From Anaerolineae bacterium (GTDB lineage: Bacteria > Chloroflexota > Anaerolineae > UBA1429), in contig JAFGLK010000077.1 in assembly GCA_016928125.1 (NCBI GenBank), positions 1 through 6,674 of the forward strand: DNA of 6,674 nucleotides, in the 5' to 3' direction. Position 1 is the stretch's first letter, and every line of letters begins with the position of its first letter. The position numbers were made by a program, and so were the translations under genes. This document shows, piece by piece, positions 1 through 5,904 of the stretch. The notes below the pieces were generated by a model, which did not search any database, was not told where the DNA came from, and was given only the letters and a program-made list of their open reading frames with translations.

Positions 1-156
1 CTGGCCTGGTATACCGGCCTGGATTTCCTGCCGGTGTTCAGCGAGGCGCCCATCGTGGGGCGGATCATCTCTTGCGGCGTGATCGGGCAGGGGCCGAGCG
101 TGCTCTATGACCTGGTAAAGCAGGTCAAGGAGTGGATCGGAAAGGTGGCGGCCTGA
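1..156 (+). CDS. C-terminal end of a small hydrophobic protein, possibly holin-like (partial)
   Basis: Only the last 51 residues are visible; the gene begins left of the window and stops with TGA at 154-156. The residues form a hydrophobic, Gly-rich stretch (GRIISCGVIGQG, about residues 21-32). A short amphipathic, Lys-rich tail ending in VKEWIGKVAA follows. This layout, a last membrane helix with a glycine patch and then a basic tail, resembles small phage-type holin or holin-like membrane proteins, but I recognise no family-specific motif. The stop codon shares one base with the ATG of the next small ORF (TGATG), so the two are probably co-translated. The coding frame is supported by an uninterrupted reading frame and plausible membrane-protein composition only. 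It could equally be the end of any small membrane protein. Confidence 0.5.
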   Translation: MAWYTGLDFLPVFSEAPIVGRIISCGVIGQGPSVLYDLVKQVKEWIGKVAA

Positions 157-215
157 TGTTCATCGAGATCGTCAAGTTGGCATGGATTCTGCTCGTCACG
201 TGGCTTACTCTGTAA
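156..215 (+). CDS. Tiny hydrophobic ORF of 19 residues, possibly truncated
   Basis: ATG at 156-158 overlaps the previous stop by one base and the ORF ends with TAA at 213-215. A GGTGG run at 144-148 lies 7 nt upstream and could act as a ribosome binding site. The product (MFIEIVKLAWILLVTWLTL) is almost entirely hydrophobic and could form one membrane helix. Its last 11 bases overlap the 3' end of the convergent secreted-protein gene on the other strand. The GC content drops near its end, so it may be what is left of a longer gene cut by an insertion or recombination. No function can be assigned, and it may not be expressed. Confidence 0.3.
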   Translation: MFIEIVKLAWILLVTWLTL

Positions 216-648
216 CGAGAATGCCAGTGACTTTTGCGCTCGTAAAAGACCGATAGCCCACGCTTACGTGGAGTATCACTTCCCGAGTCTCGCCGGGCTC
301 GATACGCCCCTCGACAAAAACATCGGGCTCGTCTACAGAGTAACAAAAACCGCCTATCGGATCGCACGAACCCGAGCGCCACTGGATGATGACATTCGTC
401 ACCGGCTGTGCATACTGGTTGTGTATGAGAATGGGGATACCGTCAAAATCTGGCAACTTCTCGAATTCTAGCACCACACGTTCGCCGGATGCTTCCTCAG
501 TAGGGGTGGGCGTAACGAGCGGTGGCGTAGGCCCGGTATGGACACATGCGATGTAGACTGTGCTGCTTGGGGGCTCATCAGCCAACACGCTGGCGACGGC
601 GACGGCGAACAGCAGGACAATCAGGACACAGAGAACGCGCTTTGACAT
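205..648 (-). CDS. Small secreted protein of unknown function, signal peptide plus Thr/Pro linker
   Basis: The protein has 147 residues. Residues 1-23 form a Sec signal peptide: basic MSKR start, a hydrophobic core, and a VLA|DE cleavage site after residue 23. A Pro/Thr-rich spacer follows (about 38-52, with TPTPTEE). Residues 57-147 alternate hydrophobic strands with Gly/Pro turns, as in an extracellular beta-sandwich; the segment IEPGETREVILHV (116-128) is typical of adhesion or carrier-like modules. Cysteines 95 and 102 flank a short loop and could form a disulfide; Cys35 is also outside the signal. The start at 646-648 is chosen over an ATG at 664-666 because AAGGAGG (655-661) lies 6 nt before it. 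The upstream ATG would also fall at or before the transcription start set by the -10 box. No lipobox is present. It has its own promoter, its GC is low compared with its neighbours, and I recognise no family. Confidence 0.75.
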   Translation of the reverse strand: MSKRVLCVLIVLLFAVAVASVLADEPPSSTVYIACVHTGPTPPLVTPTPTEEASGERVVLEFEKLPDFDGIPILIHNQYAQPVTNVIIQWRSGSCDPIGGFCYSVDEPDVFVEGRIEPGETREVILHVSVGYRSFTSAKVTGILVTE

Positions 649-654
649 GCGGCA

Positions 655-661
655 CCTCCTT
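655..661 (-). promoter_or_regulatory. Strong Shine-Dalgarno that fixes the secreted protein's start
   Basis: On the minus strand this reads AAGGAGG, 6 nt before the ATG at 648-646. It decides between two in-frame ATGs: the upstream one (666-664) has no such site and would add six residues (MRRRCR) encoded by the Shine-Dalgarno region itself. Confidence 0.8.
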
Positions 662-668
662 CGCATTC

Positions 669-697
669 ATTGTAGCACAGAGCGTGTCGCATGTCTC
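669..697 (-). promoter_or_regulatory. Sigma70-type promoter of the secreted-protein gene
   Basis: Read on the minus strand, the -35 box is GAGACA (697-692; 4 of 6 match TTGACA, including GACA). A 17-bp spacer follows, then the -10 box TACAAT (674-669; 5 of 6 match TATAAT). Transcription would start near 661-663, giving a very short leader of about 14 nt that opens with the Shine-Dalgarno sequence. Spacing and box quality are good for a housekeeping promoter, and no other candidate is as good in the surrounding region. Confidence 0.6.
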
Positions 698-774
698 GCT
701 TTTTTGTACACTTGTGGCAGGGTGGGGGAGTCGAATCCTGATTAGGCTAACCTGAGTACATGATTTAAACAGAA

Positions 775-805
775 ATAGCTCATATGGTCGCTGATTCCGA
801 GCTAT
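775..805. repeat. 7-bp inverted repeat in the intergenic region
   Basis: ATAGCTC at 775-781 is repeated inverted as GAGCTAT at 799-805, with a 17-base spacer. It lies about 80-110 bp upstream of the -35 box of the secreted-protein gene. It could be a weak operator or a chance palindrome; the arms are short. Confidence 0.3.
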
Positions 806-914
806 CTGGCACAACGGTGGTGGGCGGGGCAAGAGATCACGGCGCCAGTCTGCGCAGCCCGCCAGAGATTCGCACATCCAGCGGGGCAACCGGACGATGG
901 TCTATGCGCTGATC

Positions 915-935
915 GGCGGCATAGAGTATGCCGCC
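915..935 (-). repeat. Perfect 9-bp hairpin with 3-nt loop
   Basis: GGCGGCATA (915-923) pairs perfectly with TATGCCGCC (927-935) around a GAG loop. In a minus-strand transcript one more U-G pair (936/914) can form. It is the second hairpin downstream of the operon's last stop codon. No T-run follows on either strand, so a classical intrinsic terminator is not supported. It may help end the exporter transcript or protect its 3' end. Confidence 0.5.
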
Positions 936-973
936 ACGTCTGCCCCCGCTCCGCGATAACGGGCCCCTACCCG

Positions 974-1002
974 CCGGCAGATGCGGCCCACGCACCTGCC
1001 GG
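974..1002 (-). terminator. Hairpin just after the permease stop, candidate U-less terminator
   Basis: CCGGCAG (974-980) pairs with CTGCCGG (996-1002), and the inner TGCG (982-985) pairs with CGCA (991-994), leaving a 5-nt loop. Positions 981 and 995 are an A-C mismatch in plus-strand RNA but a U-G wobble in minus-strand RNA. The 12-bp stem is therefore continuous only in the transcript of the exporter operon. The hairpin begins 3 nt after the permease stop codon. There is no following U-tract, so termination is inferred from position and strength; it may instead stabilise the mRNA 3' end. Confidence 0.45.
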
Positions 1003-1005
1003 GGC

Positions 1006-3798
1006 TCAACTCATGCGCAAGATCTCCACCGCCTTGCGCTTGACGATCCGCCGCGCCGAGAGGATGCTCCCCAGGATCGAGGCGGCGGTGACCAGGACGA
1101 TGATCGCGGGCATGACGGTGGTGTCCAGGGTGAAGCGTTGCGGGCGCTGGGCCATGGCGTTCTCCACCAGGGCAAAGACATAGCCCATGGTGGCACCGGC
1201 CAGGATGCCCGCCAGCGCCGCGCTGAGGGCCATGGCGATCGACTCGACGCTCAACATGCCGTTCAGCTCGCGGTTGCGGGCCCCGATGGCCTTCATCATG
1301 CCGATCTCACGCCGCCGGGCGTAGATGGTCACATAGATGACCGCAAAGACGCCGAACACGGCGGTGACAAAGCTGAGCAGGGTGAGCACCAGCAAAAAGA
1401 TCTGGCCGTTGGCGTGTTCCTGGCGGGCCCGCTGGATGCGCACCGCCTCGACGCGCGTCCAAAAGCCGTAATCCTGGCTGAACGCCTCGTGCAGGGCGGC
1501 CTCCACGGTGACCGGGTCGGCGCCCGGCGCCACGGTGGTAAGGAGGACGCGCAGGATCGGGTCGTCGGGGGGCGGCAAGGGCTCCCTGGGGTCGGTGGTC
1601 AGCCGGCGAAAGGCCTCCAGCGACACGAGGGCCGTGCCGCCATCCAGGGCCTGGCTCCGCACCCGCCCGATGCCGTGAAACCCGGGCAGCCGCTGGGCGA
1701 TGCCCACCACGGTGAGCTCCTCGCGGTGATCGAGCCCCTGGCCCTCCACTACGATCACGCCCCCGAGCGGGATGGCCAGCCCCTCGGCCATGCCCTGGCT
1801 GATGATCACGGCGTGCGGGTCGGCCTGCAGGCGCGCCAGCGAGGCGATGTCGCCGCCCGCAAAGACGGCCAGGTCGGGATGGAGCACCCGACTCAGATCG
1901 CCAGCGACGCCCACCAGGGTGAGGGAGCCGCTGCGCATGCCCACCAGGTCCTGCACCCGCGCCCGACGCTCGTAGGTGAGGCCCACGGCGTCGCCGATGC
2001 CCGGCACGGCGCGCAGCTCCTTGTCCACAAAGCTCGGCTTGAGGTAGGAGAGGGACGCCAGCTCGGGCGCCGCGTAGCGCGAGAAGGTCTGCATACGCAC
2101 GGGCGCGCCCATGTTTAGGCGCACGTCGGTGACCACGTTGGCGTTCGAGATGGCGCTCTGGGTGGCCAGAAAGCTGGGCAGCACCCCGCTCAGCAGCACC
2201 AGTGCGGAGATCAGGGTGTTGCGCTCGGCGGTGCGGGCCACGTTCCGGGCGGCAAAGTAGGTCAGCCTGGGCGCAAGGAGGCCGATGGCGGCCAGGACAA
2301 GCTTCTCCAGCGGGCGGGTGAACACGAAAAAGAGGGCCGCCAGCCCCAGGATCATCAGGATCAGAGTGGCCAGAAAGATGGCAGCCTCAGCGACAGGGAT
2401 GCCAAACTGCTCGGCCAGCGACTGGCTATTGAGCAGCAGCACCACCAGCAGGATCACCAGGCCGGTCAGGAAGAGCTTCAGGCTGGGGCGGCGTTCGCGT
2501 AGCTTTTCCAGGTCCTCCAACTGAATGTTGTCGGCCACGCCCGGGTTGATGGCGTGTACCACCTTGGTGCGCGCGGCCTCCTGGGCGGGCCGGATGGCGC
2601 TGATGAGCAGCACGCCAAATGCGGACACGACCGCGGGCAGGATGCCCATCAGGCTGACCGTCGGCCGCAGGGCGATGACGATGTCCTGCTGGCGAGCCAG
2701 GTATTCGATCAGCGGCACCACCCCGAAGGTGGTGATGGCCTGGCCCAAGAGGGCGCCCAGTCCCACCCCCAACACGCCGATAGCCAGCACATCTGCCAGC
2801 ACGATGCCAAAGAGGATCTTGCGCTGGCCACCGATGATGCGCAGGATGGCCATCTCGCGGCGCTGCTCCTGCACGTTGGTCATCACCAGGGTGTAGACCA
2901 GCAGGCCGACCACGCTCAGCGACATGAGCCCATACACGCTGATCATAGCCTGGAGGATCATGAACACCATGCCCATCTCGTCCAGCGCGCCCGCCTTGTT
3001 GGCGCGCACCACATAGGGCTCGCCCAGCGCCGCCTGGACGTGGAGGGCCACGTCGCGCACGCCCAGGGCGGCGGTCTCGGCGTTGCCGGCCTCGTACATG
3101 GCCGGGCTCACCATGGCCACCACGTAGCCGGCGCGGTCTGGCAGGCCCAGCAGCGCCTGGGCATCGGCGAGATGCACGATGAGGCCGCCGTCGTTGATCC
3201 CGGCGGTGGCGACGCCGTTCTGGGTCACGATGCCGCTGATGGTCAGGCGACCGACCACGCGCCGCTGGCTGGCCCCCGCCGCTCCCACGGAGCCCTTTTC
3301 CCTCGGCTGGGGGTAGGCATAGTGCACCTCGATCGTGTCGCCGATGCGCAGGTCGCGCATCTGCTTGGCGGCGCCCTCCAGCAGGGCGGCCTGCATGTCG
3401 CCGAGCTGGTAGGTGCCCGAGATCACCTCGACCTGGCCGATCCCCTCGGCAGGGTCAAGGGCCAGCATCCAGCCGTCCAGCTCGGCGCCGCCGCCGATCA
3501 GGGTCGCCTGGCTCAGGAAGCGCGGGTGCACCGACTCGACCCGGGGGTCGGCGGCCAGGATGCGCCCGCTCGTCTCGGCGACGGGCAGGAACGGCTCGGG
3601 GCTGGTGTCGGCCATCTGCACAGTGAGGTCGGGGCGGCCCATCTCGGCAGTGATCAGGTCCACCGTCGAGCGGCGCAGCGTCTCCACCAGGGCGCCCATC
3701 GCCACGATCAGGCCCGTGCTCACCACCAACGAGAGCACCATCAGGAAAGTGCGCACCCGGCGGCGGCGGAAACTCCGCAAGACGTACTGGCCGATCAT
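1006..3798 (-). CDS. ABC exporter permease with two FtsX domains (MacB/LolC-like, about 10 membrane helices)
   Basis: The membrane subunit of an ABC export system has 930 residues. Predicted helices lie at about 15-37, 279-305, 329-356, 383-403, 439-457, 470-494, 527-549, 799-824, 850-875 and 892-914. Two large extracytoplasmic domains sit between helix 1 and helix 2 (about 38-275, MacB periplasmic-core-like) and between helices 7 and 8 (about 550-795). Each half has the FtsX cytoplasmic coupling segment before its later helices: EQRREMAILRIIGG (311-324) and RRREIGMMKAIGA (828-840). The protein is thus a fused double permease, and one copy may do the work of a LolC/LolE or MacB pair, though dimerisation is not excluded. 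Its ATG overlaps the ATPase stop by 4 nt (ATGA), and its own ribosome site is weak, pointing to coupled translation. With the upstream ATPase and adaptor it should move a lipid, peptide or drug-like substrate outward; the substrate is not readable from sequence. Confidence 0.93.
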   Translation of the reverse strand: MIGQYVLRSFRRRRVRTFLMVLSLVVSTGLIVAMGALVETLRRSTVDLITAEMGRPDLTVQMADTSPEPFLPVAETSGRILAADPRVESVHPRFLSQATLIGGGAELDGWMLALDPAEGIGQVEVISGTYQLGDMQAALLEGAAKQMRDLRIGDTIEVHYAYPQPREKGSVGAAGASQRRVVGRLTISGIVTQNGVATAGINDGGLIVHLADAQALLGLPDRAGYVVAMVSPAMYEAGNAETAALGVRDVALHVQAALGEPYVVRANKAGALDEMGMVFMILQAMISVYGLMSLSVVGLLVYTLVMTNVQEQRREMAILRIIGGQRKILFGIVLADVLAIGVLGVGLGALLGQAITTFGVVPLIEYLARQQDIVIALRPTVSLMGILPAVVSAFGVLLISAIRPAQEAARTKVVHAINPGVADNIQLEDLEKLRERRPSLKLFLTGLVILLVVLLLNSQSLAEQFGIPVAEAAIFLATLILMILGLAALFFVFTRPLEKLVLAAIGLLAPRLTYFAARNVARTAERNTLISALVLLSGVLPSFLATQSAISNANVVTDVRLNMGAPVRMQTFSRYAAPELASLSYLKPSFVDKELRAVPGIGDAVGLTYERRARVQDLVGMRSGSLTLVGVAGDLSRVLHPDLAVFAGGDIASLARLQADPHAVIISQGMAEGLAIPLGGVIVVEGQGLDHREELTVVGIAQRLPGFHGIGRVRSQALDGGTALVSLEAFRRLTTDPREPLPPPDDPILRVLLTTVAPGADPVTVEAALHEAFSQDYGFWTRVEAVRIQRARQEHANGQIFLLVLTLLSFVTAVFGVFAVIYVTIYARRREIGMMKAIGARNRELNGMLSVESIAMALSAALAGILAGATMGYVFALVENAMAQRPQRFTLDTTVMPAIIVLVTAASILGSILSARRIVKRKAVEILRMS

Positions 3799-4535
3799 GG
3801 CGAGGCCGCCGTCTCGGGCCAGGGGGGCGCGTCTGGCGCGTCCGGATCGCGGGCGGCGTCCCAGATCTTGCCGTCGCGAATCTGGATCAGGCGCCCGGCG
3901 AACTCGGCCATACGCGGGTCGTGGGTCACAAAGATGATGGTGGTGCCCTCGGCGTTCAGCTCGGCGAGCAGGCGCATGATGGCCAGGCCCGAATCGGTGT
4001 CCAGGTCGCCGGTGACCTCGTCGCCGATGAGGATGGGCGGGTCGTTGGCCAGCGCGCGGGCGATGGCCACGCGCTGCTGCTGCCCGCCGGAGAGCTCGCC
4101 CGGATAGTGATGAGCGCGGTCGGCGAGGCCCACCTTCTCCAGCAGGCTGGCGGTGCGGCGGCGGCGCTCGCGACGGCTCACATTGGCCAGCACCATGGGC
4201 GCCTCGACATTCTCGAAGGCGGTAAAGTTGGCCAACAGGTTATAGTTCTGGAACACAAAGCCGATCTTGCTCAGGCGCAGCCGAGCCAGCCGGTCCTCCG
4301 AGAGGGCCACCAGGTTCTCGCCCTCGATGGCTACGTGGCCGCGGCTCGGCTCGTCCAGGCCGCCGACGATGTTGAGCAGGGTGGTCTTGCCCGAGCCGCT
4401 GGGGCCCATCAGGCAGACGAAATCGCCGCGCGCGATGTCGAGGGAGACGCCCCGCAGGGCAGGCACCGCCTCCTTGCCCATCAGGTACGACTTGTGAACG
4501 TTATCCACGCGAATGATCGGATCGGCGTCGTTCAT
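3795..4535 (-). CDS. ABC transporter ATPase, LolD/MacB type
   Basis: The 246-residue nucleotide-binding subunit powers the adjacent permease from the cytoplasmic face. All core motifs are present: Walker A GPSGSGKTT (44-52), Q-loop Gln96 in FVFQNYNLL, signature LSGGQQQRVAIARAL (148-162), Walker B with catalytic Glu173, and switch His205 in FVTHD. Length and the VFQNYNLL stretch fit the MacB/LolD (3.A.1.122/125-type) subgroup. One oddity: the usual DEPTGNLD block after Walker B reads DEVTGDLD (172-179), with Val for the near-invariant Pro and Asp for Asn in the D-loop. A Pro/Ala/Asp-rich tail (about 230-246) extends past the fold. The start lies one base after the adaptor stop (TGA-N-ATG), with a GGAG about 10 nt upstream inside the adaptor gene. 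Confidence 0.95.
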   Translation of the reverse strand: MNDADPIIRVDNVHKSYLMGKEAVPALRGVSLDIARGDFVCLMGPSGSGKTTLLNIVGGLDEPSRGHVAIEGENLVALSEDRLARLRLSKIGFVFQNYNLLANFTAFENVEAPMVLANVSRRERRRRTASLLEKVGLADRAHHYPGELSGGQQQRVAIARALANDPPILIGDEVTGDLDTDSGLAIMRLLAELNAEGTTIIFVTHDPRMAEFAGRLIQIRDGKIWDAARDPDAPDAPPWPETAASP

Positions 4536-4536
4536 A

Positions 4537-5904
4537 TCAGCGGATCTCCGCCCGACCGGTCATGCCCGGCCGCAGGGCGAGGGCGGTCTCATCCGGGGCC
4601 AGCACCACGGGAAAGCTGACCGCGTCGCCCACGGGCGCGCCGGGCTGGTAGCCGATGCGCACCACCCGGGCGGGGAGCGGGTCGTCGGGATAGGCCTTGA
4701 GGGTGATGGTGGCTGACTGCTCCGGGCGGATCAGCGCCAAATCGCGCTCGCTCAGGTTCGTGGTGTGGAACTCGAGCCGGGTCTCGTCCAACAGTGTGAC
4801 GATAGGCGACCCCGCACCCACCAGCGCGCCGGGCGCCGTGTGGATGGCGGTGATCACGCCGGCGGCGGGCGCGCGCAGCGCGACGCGCTCCAGGCCGCGC
4901 TCGGCGGCATCCAGCGTCAGGCGCGCCTGCTCGATATTCGCCTGGGCGGTGTCCACGTCCGCGGCGCTGGGGCCGGCCAGCAGATCGTCCAGGGATGCCT
5001 GGGCCTGGTCGACCTGGGCGCGAGCGGCCGCCACGGCGTCGGGGTCGGGGCGTTTCTCCAGCGCCTCGAGGGCGGCCTGGGCCTGAGCCACCTGGCCGCG
5101 CGCCGTGGCGATCTCAGCCGGGCTGGGGCCGAGCATGACCCGCTCGAGCTGGAGCTGGGCGATGGCCACCCCAGCCTCACTCTGCTGCACAGAGGCGTTT
5201 CCCGCGTCGCACTGGGCCTGCATCCCGCCGCGGCTCGCCTGCCCGCAGACGGTGTCGCGCTGGATCTGAGCGCTCCAGAGGGCGTTCTTGGCCTGCTCCA
5301 CCTGCTGCTGGGCGATGGCCACCTCGATACGCCTCGCCTCAGACTGGCCCAGCAGCTCGGCGAGGGCACGTTGGGCGCTGAGAAGGCTCTGACGCGCTGA
5401 CTCGATCTCAGCCTCCGGAGCGGGCTTGCTCTGGACCGCCAGATTGGTCTGCGCCGAGACCAAGCTGGCGCGCGCGCCGGCGAGGGCGGCGGAGGTGGCG
5501 CCCTGGGTCAGCTTCTCGAGGGCCAGCTCGGCCTGGCGCAGGCCCAGGCGCGCCTGGGCCACCTGCTCCTGGGCCGGGGCATCATCCAGCGTGGCGATCA
5601 GGTCGCCGGGCGCCACCGCCTGGCCCGCCTGCACATGCAGCGCCAGCAGCCGGCCGCCGGCCTCGAAGGCCAAAGACAGGGGCGGCTGGGCGGCCTGGAG
5701 CGCGCCCTCCGCCAGGATCGTCAGGCCTGCCGGGGCGGGCGTGGGCGTCGGAGGCGCAACGCCCTCCGACGTCGGAGACGCGGGGGCTACCTGGCGAGGC
5801 TGTCTGGTGGCGCAGCCTGCGAAGGCGATCGTGATGATGGCTATCGTCAGCAAGCGCGCGGCAGGCATCGACGTTCTCGGTTCGGTGTATATCCGTCGGC
5901 GCAT
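4537..5904 (-). CDS. Lipoprotein membrane-fusion (adaptor) protein, HlyD/MacA/YbhG-like
   Basis: This 455-residue periplasmic-type adaptor probably links the exporter to its outlet. A lipoprotein signal ends at FAGC with Cys31; a Pro/Thr/Ser-rich spacer (32-60) follows. The first half of the lipoyl-like domain is at about 62-107, including GGRLLALHVQAGQAVAPG. A long helical coiled-coil region (110-342), built from about six 25-27-residue Ala/Gln-rich units, comes next. The second lipoyl half (343-372, APAAGVITAIHTAPGALV) and a beta-barrel (375-455, ending RPGMTGRAEIR) complete the family order. Two cysteines, 220 and 232, sit in the middle of the helical region. The frame is open further upstream (to 6456), but the extra part lies antiparallel in frame terms to the UroD-like gene. 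The ATG at 5904-5902 shares one base with that gene's TGA and has GGGG 7 nt upstream. An ATG at codon 13 (5868) is a possible alternative start. Confidence 0.9.
   Translation of the reverse strand: MRRRIYTEPRTSMPAARLLTIAIITIAFAGCATRQPRQVAPASPTSEGVAPPTPTPAPAGLTILAEGALQAAQPPLSLAFEAGGRLLALHVQAGQAVAPGDLIATLDDAPAQEQVAQARLGLRQAELALEKLTQGATSAALAGARASLVSAQTNLAVQSKPAPEAEIESARQSLLSAQRALAELLGQSEARRIEVAIAQQQVEQAKNALWSAQIQRDTVCGQASRGGMQAQCDAGNASVQQSEAGVAIAQLQLERVMLGPSPAEIATARGQVAQAQAALEALEKRPDPDAVAAARAQVDQAQASLDDLLAGPSAADVDTAQANIEQARLTLDAAERGLERVALRAPAAGVITAIHTAPGALVGAGSPIVTLLDETRLEFHTTNLSERDLALIRPEQSATITLKAYPDDPLPARVVRIGYQPGAPVGDAVSFPVVLAPDETALALRPGMTGRAEIR
4900..5508 (-). repeat. Protein-level repeats in the adaptor's helical hairpin region
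   Basis: Six related units of about 25-27 residues are visible in the adaptor, at about residues 133-158, 160-186, 187-213, 259-285, 286-310 and 311-335. The clearest share the pattern (G/P)-(P/D)-(S/P)-x-A-(E/D)-(I/V)-x-x-A-(R/Q)-x-x-(V/I)-x-Q-A-x-x-x-L. Three units precede and three follow a non-repeat segment (214-258) that holds the cysteine pair. Such duplications are common in HlyD-type coiled coils; the symmetric three-plus-three layout is what I read here. Confidence 0.6.

Larger units (their letters stand above)
698..973. other. Intergenic stretch without a convincing gene
   Basis: This gap lies between the divergent-side promoter of the secreted protein and the 3' end of the exporter operon. 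Its left part (about 721-805) is AT-richer, about 43% GC over 721-780. It contains a 7-bp inverted repeat (775-781 and 799-805) and a sequence at 715-740 that superficially resembles the 3' end of a tRNA but fails the pairing test. The right part is GC-rich and contains a 9-bp hairpin (915-935). Short open frames exist on both strands but none has a start site, coding-like composition or recognisable motif. Confidence 0.6.

Noticed and set aside
257..271. Small hairpin CCACG-CTTA-CGTGG near the end of the secreted-protein gene
   Set aside because: It lies inside the coding sequence, is only 5 bp, and is not followed by a T-run; it is consistent with chance.
681..705. Plus-strand terminator suggested by AGCG...CGCT followed by six T's
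   Set aside because: The stem is only 4 bp with a 12-nt loop, no gene ends upstream on that strand, and the same bases form the -35 region of the minus-strand promoter.
713..740. tRNA or tmRNA 3'-end-like sequence on the minus strand (GGATTCGACTCCCC then CCA two bases off)
   Set aside because: The T-arm does not pair (A at position 53, only two good pairs), the CCA is out of register, and no anticodon arm or acceptor partner is found. At most it is a degenerate relic.
578..889. 103-codon minus-strand ORF overlapping the secreted-protein start
   Set aside because: It runs through the promoter and the start of the secreted-protein gene in another frame, with no ribosome site and biased, non-protein-like composition.
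795..959. Open plus-strand frame ending in a peptide with MVYALIGGIEYA
   Set aside because: The frame has no early start codon; the ATG at 897 gives only 20 residues, part of them read through the 915-935 palindrome. No recognisable transposase or other motif.
928..4107. Long plus-strand open frames (396 and 517 codons at 928-2118 and 2554-4107) opposite the permease and ATPase
   Set aside because: They are antisense shadows of GC-rich genes: rich in His, Gln, Gly and Asp, without recognisable motifs, while the minus strand carries full, motif-complete proteins.
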